A stretch of DNA of 64,000 bases from assembly GCF_018141425.1 (NCBI RefSeq), contig NZ_CP058561.1, forward strand, positions 3,410,001 through 3,474,000, read 5' to 3'. Positions within the stretch are counted from its first letter, which is position 1. The number at the start of each line of letters is the position of its first letter. Positions 57,128-64,000 of the stretch are shown here, piece by piece. Origin of the DNA: Vallitalea guaymasensis (GTDB lineage: Bacteria; Bacillota; Clostridia; Lachnospirales; Vallitaleaceae). A program made the translations under genes and the position numbers. The notes beneath the pieces were generated by a model. That model had not been told where the DNA came from. It was given only the letters and a program-made list of their open reading frames with translations, and searched no databases.

Positions 57128-58024
57128 ATGAAAATTGTTGTTGTGGGTAGTACTAATATGGATTACGTATTAAAAACCAATGAATTACCTAAGTTGGGGG
57201 AAACATTGTCAGCTATGTCTTTTAATACTGTATTCGGCGGTAAAGGTGCTAATCAAGCTGTAGCAGCAGCAAGACTTGGTGCAGAAGTTACGATGATTGC
57301 AGCTGTTGGTGATGATAGTATTGGTGAACAGCTAAAGGATAATCTTGCAAAAGAAAGTATAAATGTTGAAGGTGTAAATGTAGTAGAGGGACCAAGTGGT
57401 GTAGCAATGATTACAGTTGCGGATAATGGTGATAATACTATTGTTGTTTATCCAGGAGCCAATGGGAAGATTGATGAGAAATGGCTGGAGGCTAATGAAG
57501 CATTGATAATGTCAGCGGACTGTATACTTGTTCAATTGGAGATTCCTATTAATGTAGTTATGAAGGCGGTTAAAATAGCTAGTGATAATAACGTGAAAGT
57601 TATATTTAATCCAGCGCCAGCAAAAGAGTTTCCTAATGATATTTTCAAGTATGTAGATATAATTACACCTAATGAGACAGAGTTGAAGAAGATATCAGGA
57701 AAAGAGGATATTAAAGAAGGTGCTATGGAATTAATTGAAAGAGGCGCTAATAGTGTTGTTGTGACACTTGGTGAACAAGGAAGTATGTATATTGATAAGG
57801 ATAATACAATTAGTGCAGGTTCGTTTACTGTAAAGTCTATTGATAGTACTGCGGCGGGAGATGCTTTTAATGCGGCATTAGGGATAAAGCTTATTGAATC
57901 AGATGATATAGAGGATGGGTTGAAGTATTCAAATGCTGTGGGAGCTTTGGTTACGACTAAATTAGGGGCACAGACTTCTTTGCCGTTTAAGAATGAAGTG
58001 GAAGCATTTATGAAAAATAAATAG
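57128..58024 (+). CDS. rbsK: Ribokinase
   Basis: 298 aa PfkB-family kinase that makes ribose-5-phosphate. GGKGANQAVAAARLGAEV is the first PfkB signature region, with the N-terminal GSTNMDYV. The C-terminal signature is SIDSTAAGDAFNAALG, with the catalytic Asp and anion-hole Gly. The Mg/K-site NxxE reads TPNETELKK. It collects the ribose released by the two hydrolases upstream. It ends just before the palindrome-bounded island. Confidence 0.94.
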   Translation: MKIVVVGSTNMDYVLKTNELPKLGETLSAMSFNTVFGGKGANQAVAAARLGAEVTMIAAVGDDSIGEQLKDNLAKESINVEGVNVVEGPSGVAMITVADNGDNTIVVYPGANGKIDEKWLEANEALIMSADCILVQLEIPINVVMKAVKIASDNNVKVIFNPAPAKEFPNDIFKYVDIITPNETELKKISGKEDIKEGAMELIERGANSVVVTLGEQGSMYIDKDNTISAGSFTVKSIDSTAAGDAFNAALGIKLIESDDIEDGLKYSNAVGALVTTKLGAQTSLPFKNEVEAFMKNK

Positions 58025-58089
58025 GAACGTAGAACTTATTTTTATTTATTTGCAAAATAGGTTAATGGTAATTATAGTGCAAGACGGTC

Positions 58090-58298
58090 GTAGATGGAGG
58101 GATGGGTGCAATAAAGTAGTTCAGATTAAAGGAGCCTAAGAAAAGCTAAGGTTCGTTCCAGAGGTATTTCCTAAAGCTTACAAACTCCCTAGCGGTCAAA
58201 CAAGTAAGCTTCTTAACGGAAATACCTCTTCCACTCACCAAGCTTTTCTAAGGCTCCTTTAAAAGTCACATCTTTATTGCACACATCCCCCCATCTAC
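58090..58298. repeat. Four-tier nested palindrome after rbsK
   Basis: Arm pairs from outside in: 58090-58116 / 58272-58298 (27 nt, two mismatches), 58126-58147 / 58241-58262 (22 nt, one mismatch), 58160-58171 / 58218-58229 (perfect) and 58174-58181 / 58204-58211 (perfect). The loop is 58182-58203. GACGGTC just before the left arm is the complement of the GACCGT that follows the copies at 27.9 and 37.6 kb. No T-tract. It occupies much of the gene-free stretch 58025-58846. Confidence 0.9.
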
Positions 58299-58370
58299 TT
58301 GGCTCGTTCTGTGAAGCTTGAGGCTAGATTAATCAAGTAAGATGGTAATAGGAAATATAACAGTGGCAAG

Positions 58371-58609
58371 GTACTTTTGTAAATATAACCGAGAGCCTAG
58401 TAAATGCCATATCTGTAATCTTTCAATGGGGATAAGAAGGTAAGGTATTCTAGGTGTTACGTCAAGTGAACCATGGACGGTGAACGCCTTTCCTTTAATC
58501 AGGACGATTAACGGAAAGGAAAAGTAACACCTAGAATACCTTACAGAAGCCACTGGATATAAGGAAAGATTAGAGATATGGTATTTACGGAAGTACTGCA
58601 AAATTGTAC
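58371..58609 (+). repeat. Nested palindromic element, core family copy 3; left inverted repeat of island
   Basis: Tiers: 58402-58424 / 58564-58586 (two mismatches), 58440-58460 / 58524-58544 (21 bp, perfect), inner 58487-58500 / 58506-58519 (7 bp, mismatch, 6 bp; loop AGGAC). The core AGTGAACCATGGACGGTGAA starts at 58465. About 58371-58595 recurs in reverse at 60992-61214. GTAC occurs at both outer ends (58371-58374, 58606-58609). Confidence 0.9.
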
Positions 58610-58749
58610 GATTTATAATTCTTTTTTTATTTTGAACAGTATATTTTTCAGTATGAGATAATATGTTATCAAAAAGTGACGTTTATAGGAGGATAAAAAA
58701 ACATATAATCATGGGATGTATTGGAATGTCATTAAACATGTTAATAGCC

Positions 58750-58818
58750 TAAAATAGGCATGAATACTAGGAAACCTAGCAAACATGCCCTGAACTTATC
58801 AAAGATAGCACTATTTTA
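58750..58818. repeat. Small nested palindrome downstream of the island genes
   Basis: TAAAATAG (58750) / CTATTTTA (58811-58818), GCATG / CATGC and CTAGG / CCTAG are nested. The outermost pair encloses a 22-nt unpaired 3' segment. It lies 29 nt after the stop of the minus-strand gene, so it could end that transcript, but no T-tract follows. Confidence 0.55.
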
Positions 58819-58846
58819 CATCTTTATAGTTTACTTAAAAAATATG

Positions 58847-59356
58847 TTAATCAAACTTATAATATTTTAACTTACTATAAAACTGTTCCTTTAACTCTCT
58901 AAACGAATATGGAGTAAAATTATCATTATGATATCTATCTTCTAACCACTTTTTTATTATGTTTAAATCATTAATGATATCATTAAATCTATTTTTATCT
59001 TTAATAGTCCCAGTTTTAATTAATTCAATATTATATTGTTTTAGAAGAGATATATATGTTTGATAAAATGTACCAATGAATATACTGTCACTTCTAAATA
59101 TATATGTGTAGGTAATATCAGCTACTTCTAATGCATCAATAATATTTTGTATTTTGATATATGAATCATCTTCTAATATTTTATCATCTTCTAATTCAGT
59201 AAGAAGATTCATGCTAAGTAGATGATCATTCATAATTATTATTTCTTCATTATTATTAGAATTTTCAACATTATGCAATTTAGTTCTAATTCCAATTATA
59301 TATAATAAAAGTATTATTATAATTGATATATACATATAAAAGTATTTTTTCTTCAT
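58847..59356 (-). CDS. Unrecognised membrane-anchored protein of the island
   Basis: 169 aa. I do not recognise a family. Residues 1-4 are basic and about 5-20 form a single hydrophobic helix, without a lipobox, so the protein is probably anchored with its bulk outside the cell. The remainder is Asn/Asp/Ile-rich and mostly helical (e.g. SYIKIQNIIDALEVADITYT; YQTYISLLKQYNIELIKTGT). A GGGAC-type ribosome binding site precedes the ATG. It lies 12 nt after the larger island gene and must be co-transcribed with it. Codon use is even more AT-biased than in the neighbouring salvage genes. Confidence 0.7.
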   Translation of the reverse strand: MKKKYFYMYISIIIILLLYIIGIRTKLHNVENSNNNEEIIIMNDHLLSMNLLTELEDDKILEDDSYIKIQNIIDALEVADITYTYIFRSDSIFIGTFYQTYISLLKQYNIELIKTGTIKDKNRFNDIINDLNIIKKWLEDRYHNDNFTPYSFRELKEQFYSKLKYYKFD

Positions 59357-59368
59357 AAAAGTCCCTCT

Positions 59369-60532
59369 CTATAAACACTCAAAAAATCCACTCTGAGAAC
59401 CTTCATTGTATTTTCTAATAGTTAGAGAATATTGATCATCTACCTTTGTTAAAGCATTTTTCATAGTTATCTTACAACCTCTAAGCTCATCGTCATCATC
59501 AAAAGTTTTATGTCCACTTGATTTAAATGTTGACGTATATGGTGTCCATGTAATTCCTGCACCAACTACTTTTCCAATCCATAATCCAGGACTTATTGAT
59601 AATCCACCTTCATCAGTGTGTACATCATATCCCCATTCAAATCTTCGAATTGTATCAATTGCTGCATTATAAGTATAAGTTTTAGAGACAAGTGCTGATT
59701 GGGCAAGACAATTATAGACTCCTAAAAAAGTTTTATCATACTCTTTACCATTGCAATAGTATTTTTGTTCTACCATTCTTAAATATGAATCATCTTCCTG
59801 AGTATCACTACCTTCATATGAATATACCGTTGATGACGCTTTAAGCTTAATTGTATATTTATAACAATCTTCTGGTCCATTATATAATATTGTGTCAAAA
59901 TATTCATCATCTTCAACTGGAGACATTTTGGTGAGTACTCTTTCATTTTTAACAGGTTTCAACGTTTTGATCCACCAATGCTCATCTTCAATATTTTCTA
60001 TCATCGGTACATTATAATTAGTTTTACTATTGTAATTATTAAGAACATGTAATGGTAATTCAAACATAAAAAATTCTCTTGTATCATTTTTCAATAAGTA
60101 TATCTGTAAGATATCACTATTATTTTCTGAATTATGTTTAGTAACAAAGCAGTTCTTATTCTTAGAATTTTTTATTGTAGATACAAAAACCACGTTAAAA
60201 TTATTGGATTTATCATATGGGTTGCTACCCACTAGCACCTCATCTAATGTTAAAGACTTCCTTAATTGTGTTTTTAGGTACAAGGGATAATTATTATTAT
60301 CATATGTTACTGTAGCGTGAATGCTTAAATCATTTTCTTCAATTTTTGTATCATTTATAGATATTTTTGCTTCTTGTAGATCCGACATCATATTAGATCC
60401 ATCATTATTAAGATTTAAGTTAACTGTACCTACATAATTGTTTGTTGCATTAGTAACCTCACTAAAAATTTGACAATATAAAACACTTACTAAACATATT
60501 GCAATAATTATTTTGATTTTATTTCTATTCAT
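59369..60532 (-). CDS. Unrecognised secreted protein of the island
   Basis: 387 aa. No family recognised. The N-terminal residues to about 29 (basic start, hydrophobic IIIAICLVSVLYCQIF, then a small-residue site near NATN) form a signal peptide. The mature part is Asn/Asp/Tyr-rich and beta-strand-like, with a YDVHTDEGGLSISPGLWIGK segment, an acidic KTFDDDDELRG and several cysteines (DCYKY, YYCNGK, NCLAQS, GCKI, ending ECL). It reads like a surface or exported binding protein. Its partner at 58847 carries a membrane anchor. Both genes sit between inverted copies of a palindromic element. Confidence 0.72.
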   Translation of the reverse strand: MNRNKIKIIIAICLVSVLYCQIFSEVTNATNNYVGTVNLNLNNDGSNMMSDLQEAKISINDTKIEENDLSIHATVTYDNNNYPLYLKTQLRKSLTLDEVLVGSNPYDKSNNFNVVFVSTIKNSKNKNCFVTKHNSENNSDILQIYLLKNDTREFFMFELPLHVLNNYNSKTNYNVPMIENIEDEHWWIKTLKPVKNERVLTKMSPVEDDEYFDTILYNGPEDCYKYTIKLKASSTVYSYEGSDTQEDDSYLRMVEQKYYCNGKEYDKTFLGVYNCLAQSALVSKTYTYNAAIDTIRRFEWGYDVHTDEGGLSISPGLWIGKVVGAGITWTPYTSTFKSSGHKTFDDDDELRGCKITMKNALTKVDDQYSLTIRKYNEGSQSGFFECL

Positions 60533-60991
60533 ATATATTCTCCTTCATACTAATTTATTATAAGTATTTTTTAAATTTTATATTAAAGCTGCAGCATCAA
60601 TAACAAAAAAATATTATTAAATTGCTAGGTTTATATTTTTTTACGAATATATTTTTTCAATTTTTACATAATTAATTATACTATTTATATTTTTTTATAC
60701 AATACTAATATAGAAATTCGTCACTTTGTAATTATATAAAAAATAGCTTAATTTTATATAAGGGTAATAAACTATAAAAAGGTTACAATGTTTTTTATTT
60801 TTGTTATTTTTAGATAAAATACATATATATATATTGGTTATATTTACAACTAATATTTTTATATACGAATAATATAATTTGTTTAGATTTATGAATTTAC
60901 GCTTATTACTTAATAATAAAAAATAATTTACCAATAAATTTAAGGTCATTTTTATATAGATTAAAGAGGATTAGACCTAGTAAAATTATAT
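60533..60991. other. Extremely AT-rich upstream region of the island
   Basis: About 460 nt, mostly A/T, upstream of the secreted-protein gene. A weak 84-codon minus-strand frame is present but looks like a composition artefact. It should hold the island promoter; several TATAAT-like words occur and I cannot choose one. Confidence 0.5.
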
Positions 60992-61214
60992 TACTTCCGT
61001 CAATACCATATCTCTAATCTTTCCTTAAGTCCAGTGGCTTCTGTAAGGTATTCTAGGTGTTACTTTCCTTTCCGTTAATCGTCCTGATTAAAGGAAAGCG
61101 TTCACCGTCCATGGTTTACTTAACGTAACACCTAGAGTACCTTACCTTCTTATCCTCATTCAAAATTAAAGAAATGACATTTACTAGGCTCTTGGTATTA
61201 GTTCACAATAGTAC
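60992..61214 (-). repeat. Nested palindromic element, core family copy 4; right inverted repeat of island
   Basis: The reverse complement matches 58371-58595 along nearly the full length. Middle arms are 61043-61063 / 61125-61145; the core (61099-61120, minus strand) differs from copy 3 by one base; the inner hairpin has the same geometry. The outermost tier has decayed relative to copy 3. Confidence 0.88.
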
Positions 61215-61273
61215 TACTTAGTATTGTTTGAAATTATTTTTATAGATAGCAGAATAAAAAAAGTAAAAATATG

Positions 61274-61302
61274 TTAAAAACTTCTTCGACTAGTGTTATA
61301 AT
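61274..61302 (+). promoter_or_regulatory. Probable promoter of the nucleoside phosphorylase gene
   Basis: TATAAT (61297-61302) with a weak TTAAAA (61274-61279) 17 nt upstream. Confidence 0.5.
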
Positions 61303-61338
61303 AAAACTAATTAATATTTTTTACAAAGGAGGAGTTAT

Positions 61339-62088
61339 ATGAAACAACCACATATACTATGTAGTGACAATGACATTGAAAAAATGGTTATATTGCCTGG
61401 AGACCCAGAACGTGTACTACGAGTGGCCGGCTTTTTAGATACTTGGGAAGAAGTTGCTTATAATCGTGAGTTTAGAACTATCAAAGGGACATATAAGGAA
61501 ATGCCAATTACAGTGACATCAACTGGTATAGGTGGTGCTTCAGCAACTATTGCCCTTGAAGAACTAATAGCTTGTGGTGCAAAGTACTTTATTCGAATAG
61601 GCAGTGCAGGTGCTTGTAATAACCAGATTGATATTGGAGATTTGATAATACCTACAGGTGTAGTTAGAGAAGAAGGAGCTTCAAGAATGTACGTAAGTGA
61701 TAACTATCCTGCAGTAGCAAGCTTCAATCTTCTAAGAGTTATAAATGATACAAGCATAAAATTAGGTTACAAAACTTTTATGGGTATTACAAGAAGTCAT
61801 GACTCTTTTTATATTGATAATGAACGTGAAATAATGAAACATTGGAATTCCAAGAACGTCCTAGGCTCAGATATGGAGACATCTGCTATCTATACTGTAG
61901 GCTCCCTTAGACAAATACACGTAGCAAGTATCCTCAATAATGTCGTAAGATATGAAGCAGATGTAAAAGACGCTATCAACGATTATGTAGACGATGAAAC
62001 AAAAGCCACCGAAGGCGAAAAAAAAGAAATAATCCTAGCCCTTGAATCATTCTACAACTTATATTGTGAGCTATTTGATAATCAATAA
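61339..62088 (+). CDS. Nucleoside phosphorylase (uridine phosphorylase-like)
   Basis: 249 aa. Phosphorolyses nucleosides to base and ribose-1-phosphate. The family start ILPGDPERVLRVAGFL is clear, STGIGGASATIALEELIACG and RIGSAGACNNQIDIGDLII hold the phosphate/ribose site, and SDMETSAIYTVGSL carries the conserved Met-Glu that binds ribose. Length and the general sequence favour uridine phosphorylase; a purine nucleoside phosphorylase role is possible. The SD AAAGGAGGAG is strong. It is separated from the upstream salvage genes by the inserted island. Confidence 0.9.
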   Translation: MKQPHILCSDNDIEKMVILPGDPERVLRVAGFLDTWEEVAYNREFRTIKGTYKEMPITVTSTGIGGASATIALEELIACGAKYFIRIGSAGACNNQIDIGDLIIPTGVVREEGASRMYVSDNYPAVASFNLLRVINDTSIKLGYKTFMGITRSHDSFYIDNEREIMKHWNSKNVLGSDMETSAIYTVGSLRQIHVASILNNVVRYEADVKDAINDYVDDETKATEGEKKEIILALESFYNLYCELFDNQ

Positions 62089-62181
62089 AAAACAAATCAG
62101 TATATTTAAGAAATTACAAGTAAACTACAATAAATTACTAACTAAAATAACAAATCATCATAATAAGTAGCCATCAGAGAA

Positions 62182-62252
62182 GAGGTTATAGGGTTCGTTT
62201 TACGCAGACCGTTCCTTTGGAGTAAGGCAAGTAAAACGAACCCTATAACCTC
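62182..62252. repeat. Perfect 22-bp palindrome with structured loop
   Basis: 62182-62203 pairs perfectly with 62231-62252 (arm starts GAGGTTATAGGGTTCG). The 27-nt loop contains GACCGTT and an inner CCTT/AAGG pair. It lies between convergent genes and may act as a terminator, but no T-tract is present; GACCGTT links it loosely to the larger palindromes. Confidence 0.75.
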
Positions 62253-62293
62253 AATCAACTATTCCCGTTCACAACCTAAAAACTAACTATCCC

Positions 62294-62938
62294 CTATACT
62301 TCCTTCCTACCCAAATAATAAAACCCTTTGGAAGTATTACCATTCATCGTAGTATATGACATCTCTTTAAACTCAATCCTATCAAAACAACTAAGCAATT
62401 CCCTAATCCAATCCACCGTATGATGCCTCATAATAGCACCCTCTGGTAATTCAAACACACCATACTTATTAAACTTGTTATGAAAAACATTATACCTCTT
62501 AACATTTCTTTCATCAGAATTAATCAAGAAATCATTTATATAAATGACGCCCTTAGGTTTCAAAATCCGTCTGATCTCAGATATCAATGCTCTCTGGTCA
62601 TTATCACTGATAATACTAGTTAGAACAGCAAGTATAATAACAGCATCAAAAGAGTTATCTTCATATTCTAAAGTCTTACTATCTGTGCATTTTAGATTAA
62701 GATGAGGATATTGAAGTTTTCCTCTGTCAATCATATTCTTAGAGAAATCAATTCCATATAAATTGTTGTATCCCTTTTCATATAATTGGTCTAAAGTCCT
62801 TCCATAACCACAGCCTATATCTAAGATTGTATCATTTTTAGATATATACTTAGAAAAAACATTAAATTGAAATGGAGTAGTAAAGTTCTTACTATCTGCC
62901 ATCTTATTCCAATAAGATTTTTGATAATTATAGTCCAT
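62294..62938 (-). CDS. Class I SAM-dependent methyltransferase
   Basis: 214 aa Rossmann-fold methyltransferase. Motif I is ILDIGCGYGRTLDQLYEKGY, followed by YGIDFSKNMID (acidic residue binding the ribose), NSFDAVIILAVLTS (motif IV) and RRILKPKGVIYINDF. The substrate cannot be inferred. AAGGAGA precedes the ATG on the minus strand. It is transcribed against the nucleoside phosphorylase gene and divergently from the pseudouridine kinase-like gene. Confidence 0.9.
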   Translation of the reverse strand: MDYNYQKSYWNKMADSKNFTTPFQFNVFSKYISKNDTILDIGCGYGRTLDQLYEKGYNNLYGIDFSKNMIDRGKLQYPHLNLKCTDSKTLEYEDNSFDAVIILAVLTSIISDNDQRALISEIRRILKPKGVIYINDFLINSDERNVKRYNVFHNKFNKYGVFELPEGAIMRHHTVDWIRELLSCFDRIEFKEMSYTTMNGNTSKGFYYLGRKEV

Positions 62939-63244
62939 TTGGTTAATCTCCTTTTTCTTTTGGATATTCTAACATATATATGTATTATTTGAAAGTATAA
63001 AAATTATATCCTATTAAATATGAAATTAATAAATAAATGATGGGTATTTTGGAGATCTATTTGGTTTGTAAATTATAAAAATAAAAGTGAATTGACTAAA
63101 TACTTATTAAAATAAATATAAAAATAATATATATTAAAACTAATGAAAAATATTGAATAATACATTGGGAAAATGGTGATAAAATGCTAATATATACTTA
63201 ATAAGCAAAAGCTTATAATATAAGCACATATTAAGGAGAGGGTT
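62939..63244. other. AT-rich divergent intergenic region
   Basis: 306 nt between the methyltransferase and the PfkB-type gene. Very AT-rich; it must hold both promoters, but none stands out. AAGGAGAG at 63232 is the ribosome binding site of the latter. Confidence 0.4.
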
Positions 63245-64000
63245 ATGACTGGTCGAGAAAAGGAAATATTAGAATTGATTAAAAGAAACCCACTTATTTC
63301 ACAGAAAGAGATAGGTGAAAAGCTTAATATTACTCGTTCATCAGTTGGGGTTCATATTACTAATCTAATAAAAAAAGGTTATATCAAAGGGAGAGGATAT
63401 GTCATGAATAAGTCCGATTATGTAACAGTAATTGGAGCAGCTAATATTGATATTCATGGATTTACTGAAGAAAAACTTATTGAGAGAGATTCTAATCCTG
63501 GACATATCAAAATATGTCTTGGTGGTGTAGGGAGGAATATCTCTGAAAATTTGGCTAGATTAGGAATTGATACAAAACTTATTTCAGCAACAGGAGGTGA
63601 TATGAATAGTAAGAGACTTATTGATGAATGTAATCAGGTAGGTATTGATATGGAACATTCTCTGATATTACCAGATCAGAATGCATCAATTTATTTAGCG
63701 ATCATGGATGTAAAAGGTGATATGTCCATAGCTTTATCAGACATGAGCATTGTTGATAGAATGACACCAGAATTCATTAAAAGTAAGTATCATATAATCA
63801 AGAATTCTGAAGTCATAGTTGTTGATACCTGCTTATCAAGACAAGTCATAGAATTCATTTTAAACAATTTTAAAGATAAAAAAATATTATTGGACCCTGT
63901 ATCAATAAGGAAATCAAGAAGAGTAAAAGATATAATTGGTGGTTTTCATACAATAAAACTTAATAAGCACGAAGCAGAGTTCCTTTCGGATATTAAGATA
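63245..64000 (+). CDS. psuK: HTH-PfkB protein, probable pseudouridine kinase (3' end outside window)
   Basis: 252 residues visible, open to the window edge. The first about 55 residues are a winged HTH (ILELIKRNPLISQKEIGEKL, then RSSVGVHITNLIKKGYIKGR). A PfkB sugar-kinase domain follows: VIGAANIDIHGFTEE, CLGGVGRNISENLARLGIDT, NASIYLAIMDVKGDM and LNKHEAEFLS, the NxxE-like motif. This HTH + PfkB layout is typical of Firmicute pseudouridine kinases (YeiC/PsuK), which phosphorylate pseudouridine before PsuG cleaves it; psuG would be expected downstream. Another sugar/nucleoside substrate is possible. The DNA-binding part suggests self-regulation. Confidence 0.85.
   Translation, partial: MTGREKEILELIKRNPLISQKEIGEKLNITRSSVGVHITNLIKKGYIKGRGYVMNKSDYVTVIGAANIDIHGFTEEKLIERDSNPGHIKICLGGVGRNISENLARLGIDTKLISATGGDMNSKRLIDECNQVGIDMEHSLILPDQNASIYLAIMDVKGDMSIALSDMSIVDRMTPEFIKSKYHIIKNSEVIVVDTCLSRQVIEFILNNFKDKKILLDPVSIRKSRRVKDIIGGFHTIKLNKHEAEFLSDIKI

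Noticed and set aside
60695-60949. 84-codon minus-strand open frame
   Set aside because: It lies in extremely AT-rich DNA, lacks a ribosome binding site and is made of Asn, Ile, Lys and Tyr, as random AT-rich frames are.

Overview
The window is chromosomal DNA from a low-GC, Gram-positive anaerobe of the class Clostridia. The reasons are the strongly AT-rich composition, AGGAGG-type ribosome binding sites, HPr kinase, a ROK glucokinase, ferredoxin-dependent indolepyruvate oxidoreductase, a BMP/YufNOPQ-type nucleoside ABC transporter, FeoA/FeoB with its small Cys-rich partner, and c-di-GMP proteins (HD-GYP, PilZ). The gene mix resembles free-living Lachnospirales/Vallitalea-like clostridia, but that placement is inference. 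I see no rRNA, tRNA, prophage, transposase gene or CRISPR array.

Layout. 1-8 kb: tail of an HD-GYP-type protein, a GH65 disaccharide phosphorylase, a UvrD/PcrA-like helicase and a membrane hybrid sensor kinase. 8-11 kb: YesL-like membrane protein, a GH4 alpha-glycosidase and a divergent AraC regulator. 11-17 kb: probable operon FapA/DUF342 - GAF protein - TPR protein - thioredoxin reductase. 17-20 kb: NlpC/P60 wall hydrolase, upp and a PilZ protein. 20-28 kb: a LacZ-like protein that has lost its catalytic residues, a heterodimeric ABC exporter pair and uvrC. 28-33 kb: hprK, glucokinase and a Fur-controlled feoA-feoB operon. 33-40 kb: biotin genes (bioY, bioDA, bioB), two of the units with clear BirA operators, around a threonine-degradation pair (tdh, kbl). 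40-48 kb: a solute symporter, two phenylacetate-CoA ligases, iorAB and an ACT protein, which together make an aromatic 2-keto acid to aryl-acetate route that can yield ATP. 48-64 kb: nucleoside/ribose salvage (Crp regulator, ADP-ribosylglycohydrolase-like protein, nucleoside ABC transporter, two nucleoside hydrolases, ribokinase, nucleoside phosphorylase, and a pseudouridine kinase cut by the window end).

The least ordinary content lies between genes. Several intergenic regions hold long nested palindromes that are not normal terminators because they lack a T-tract. Four of them (27.8, 37.5, 58.4 and 61.1 kb) share a core close to GTGARCCATGGACGGYGAAC plus an inner stem-loop of constant geometry, while the outer arms differ between copies yet remain complementary. 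Two copies are long inverted repeats that bracket an AT-rich, two-gene island coding for unrecognised exported proteins, and this island sits inside the nucleoside-salvage region. A four-tier palindrome adjoins the island, and a second small repeat family occurs at 7.8 and 16.9 kb. These look like an undescribed structured or mobile repeat family and are my main candidate for something new.
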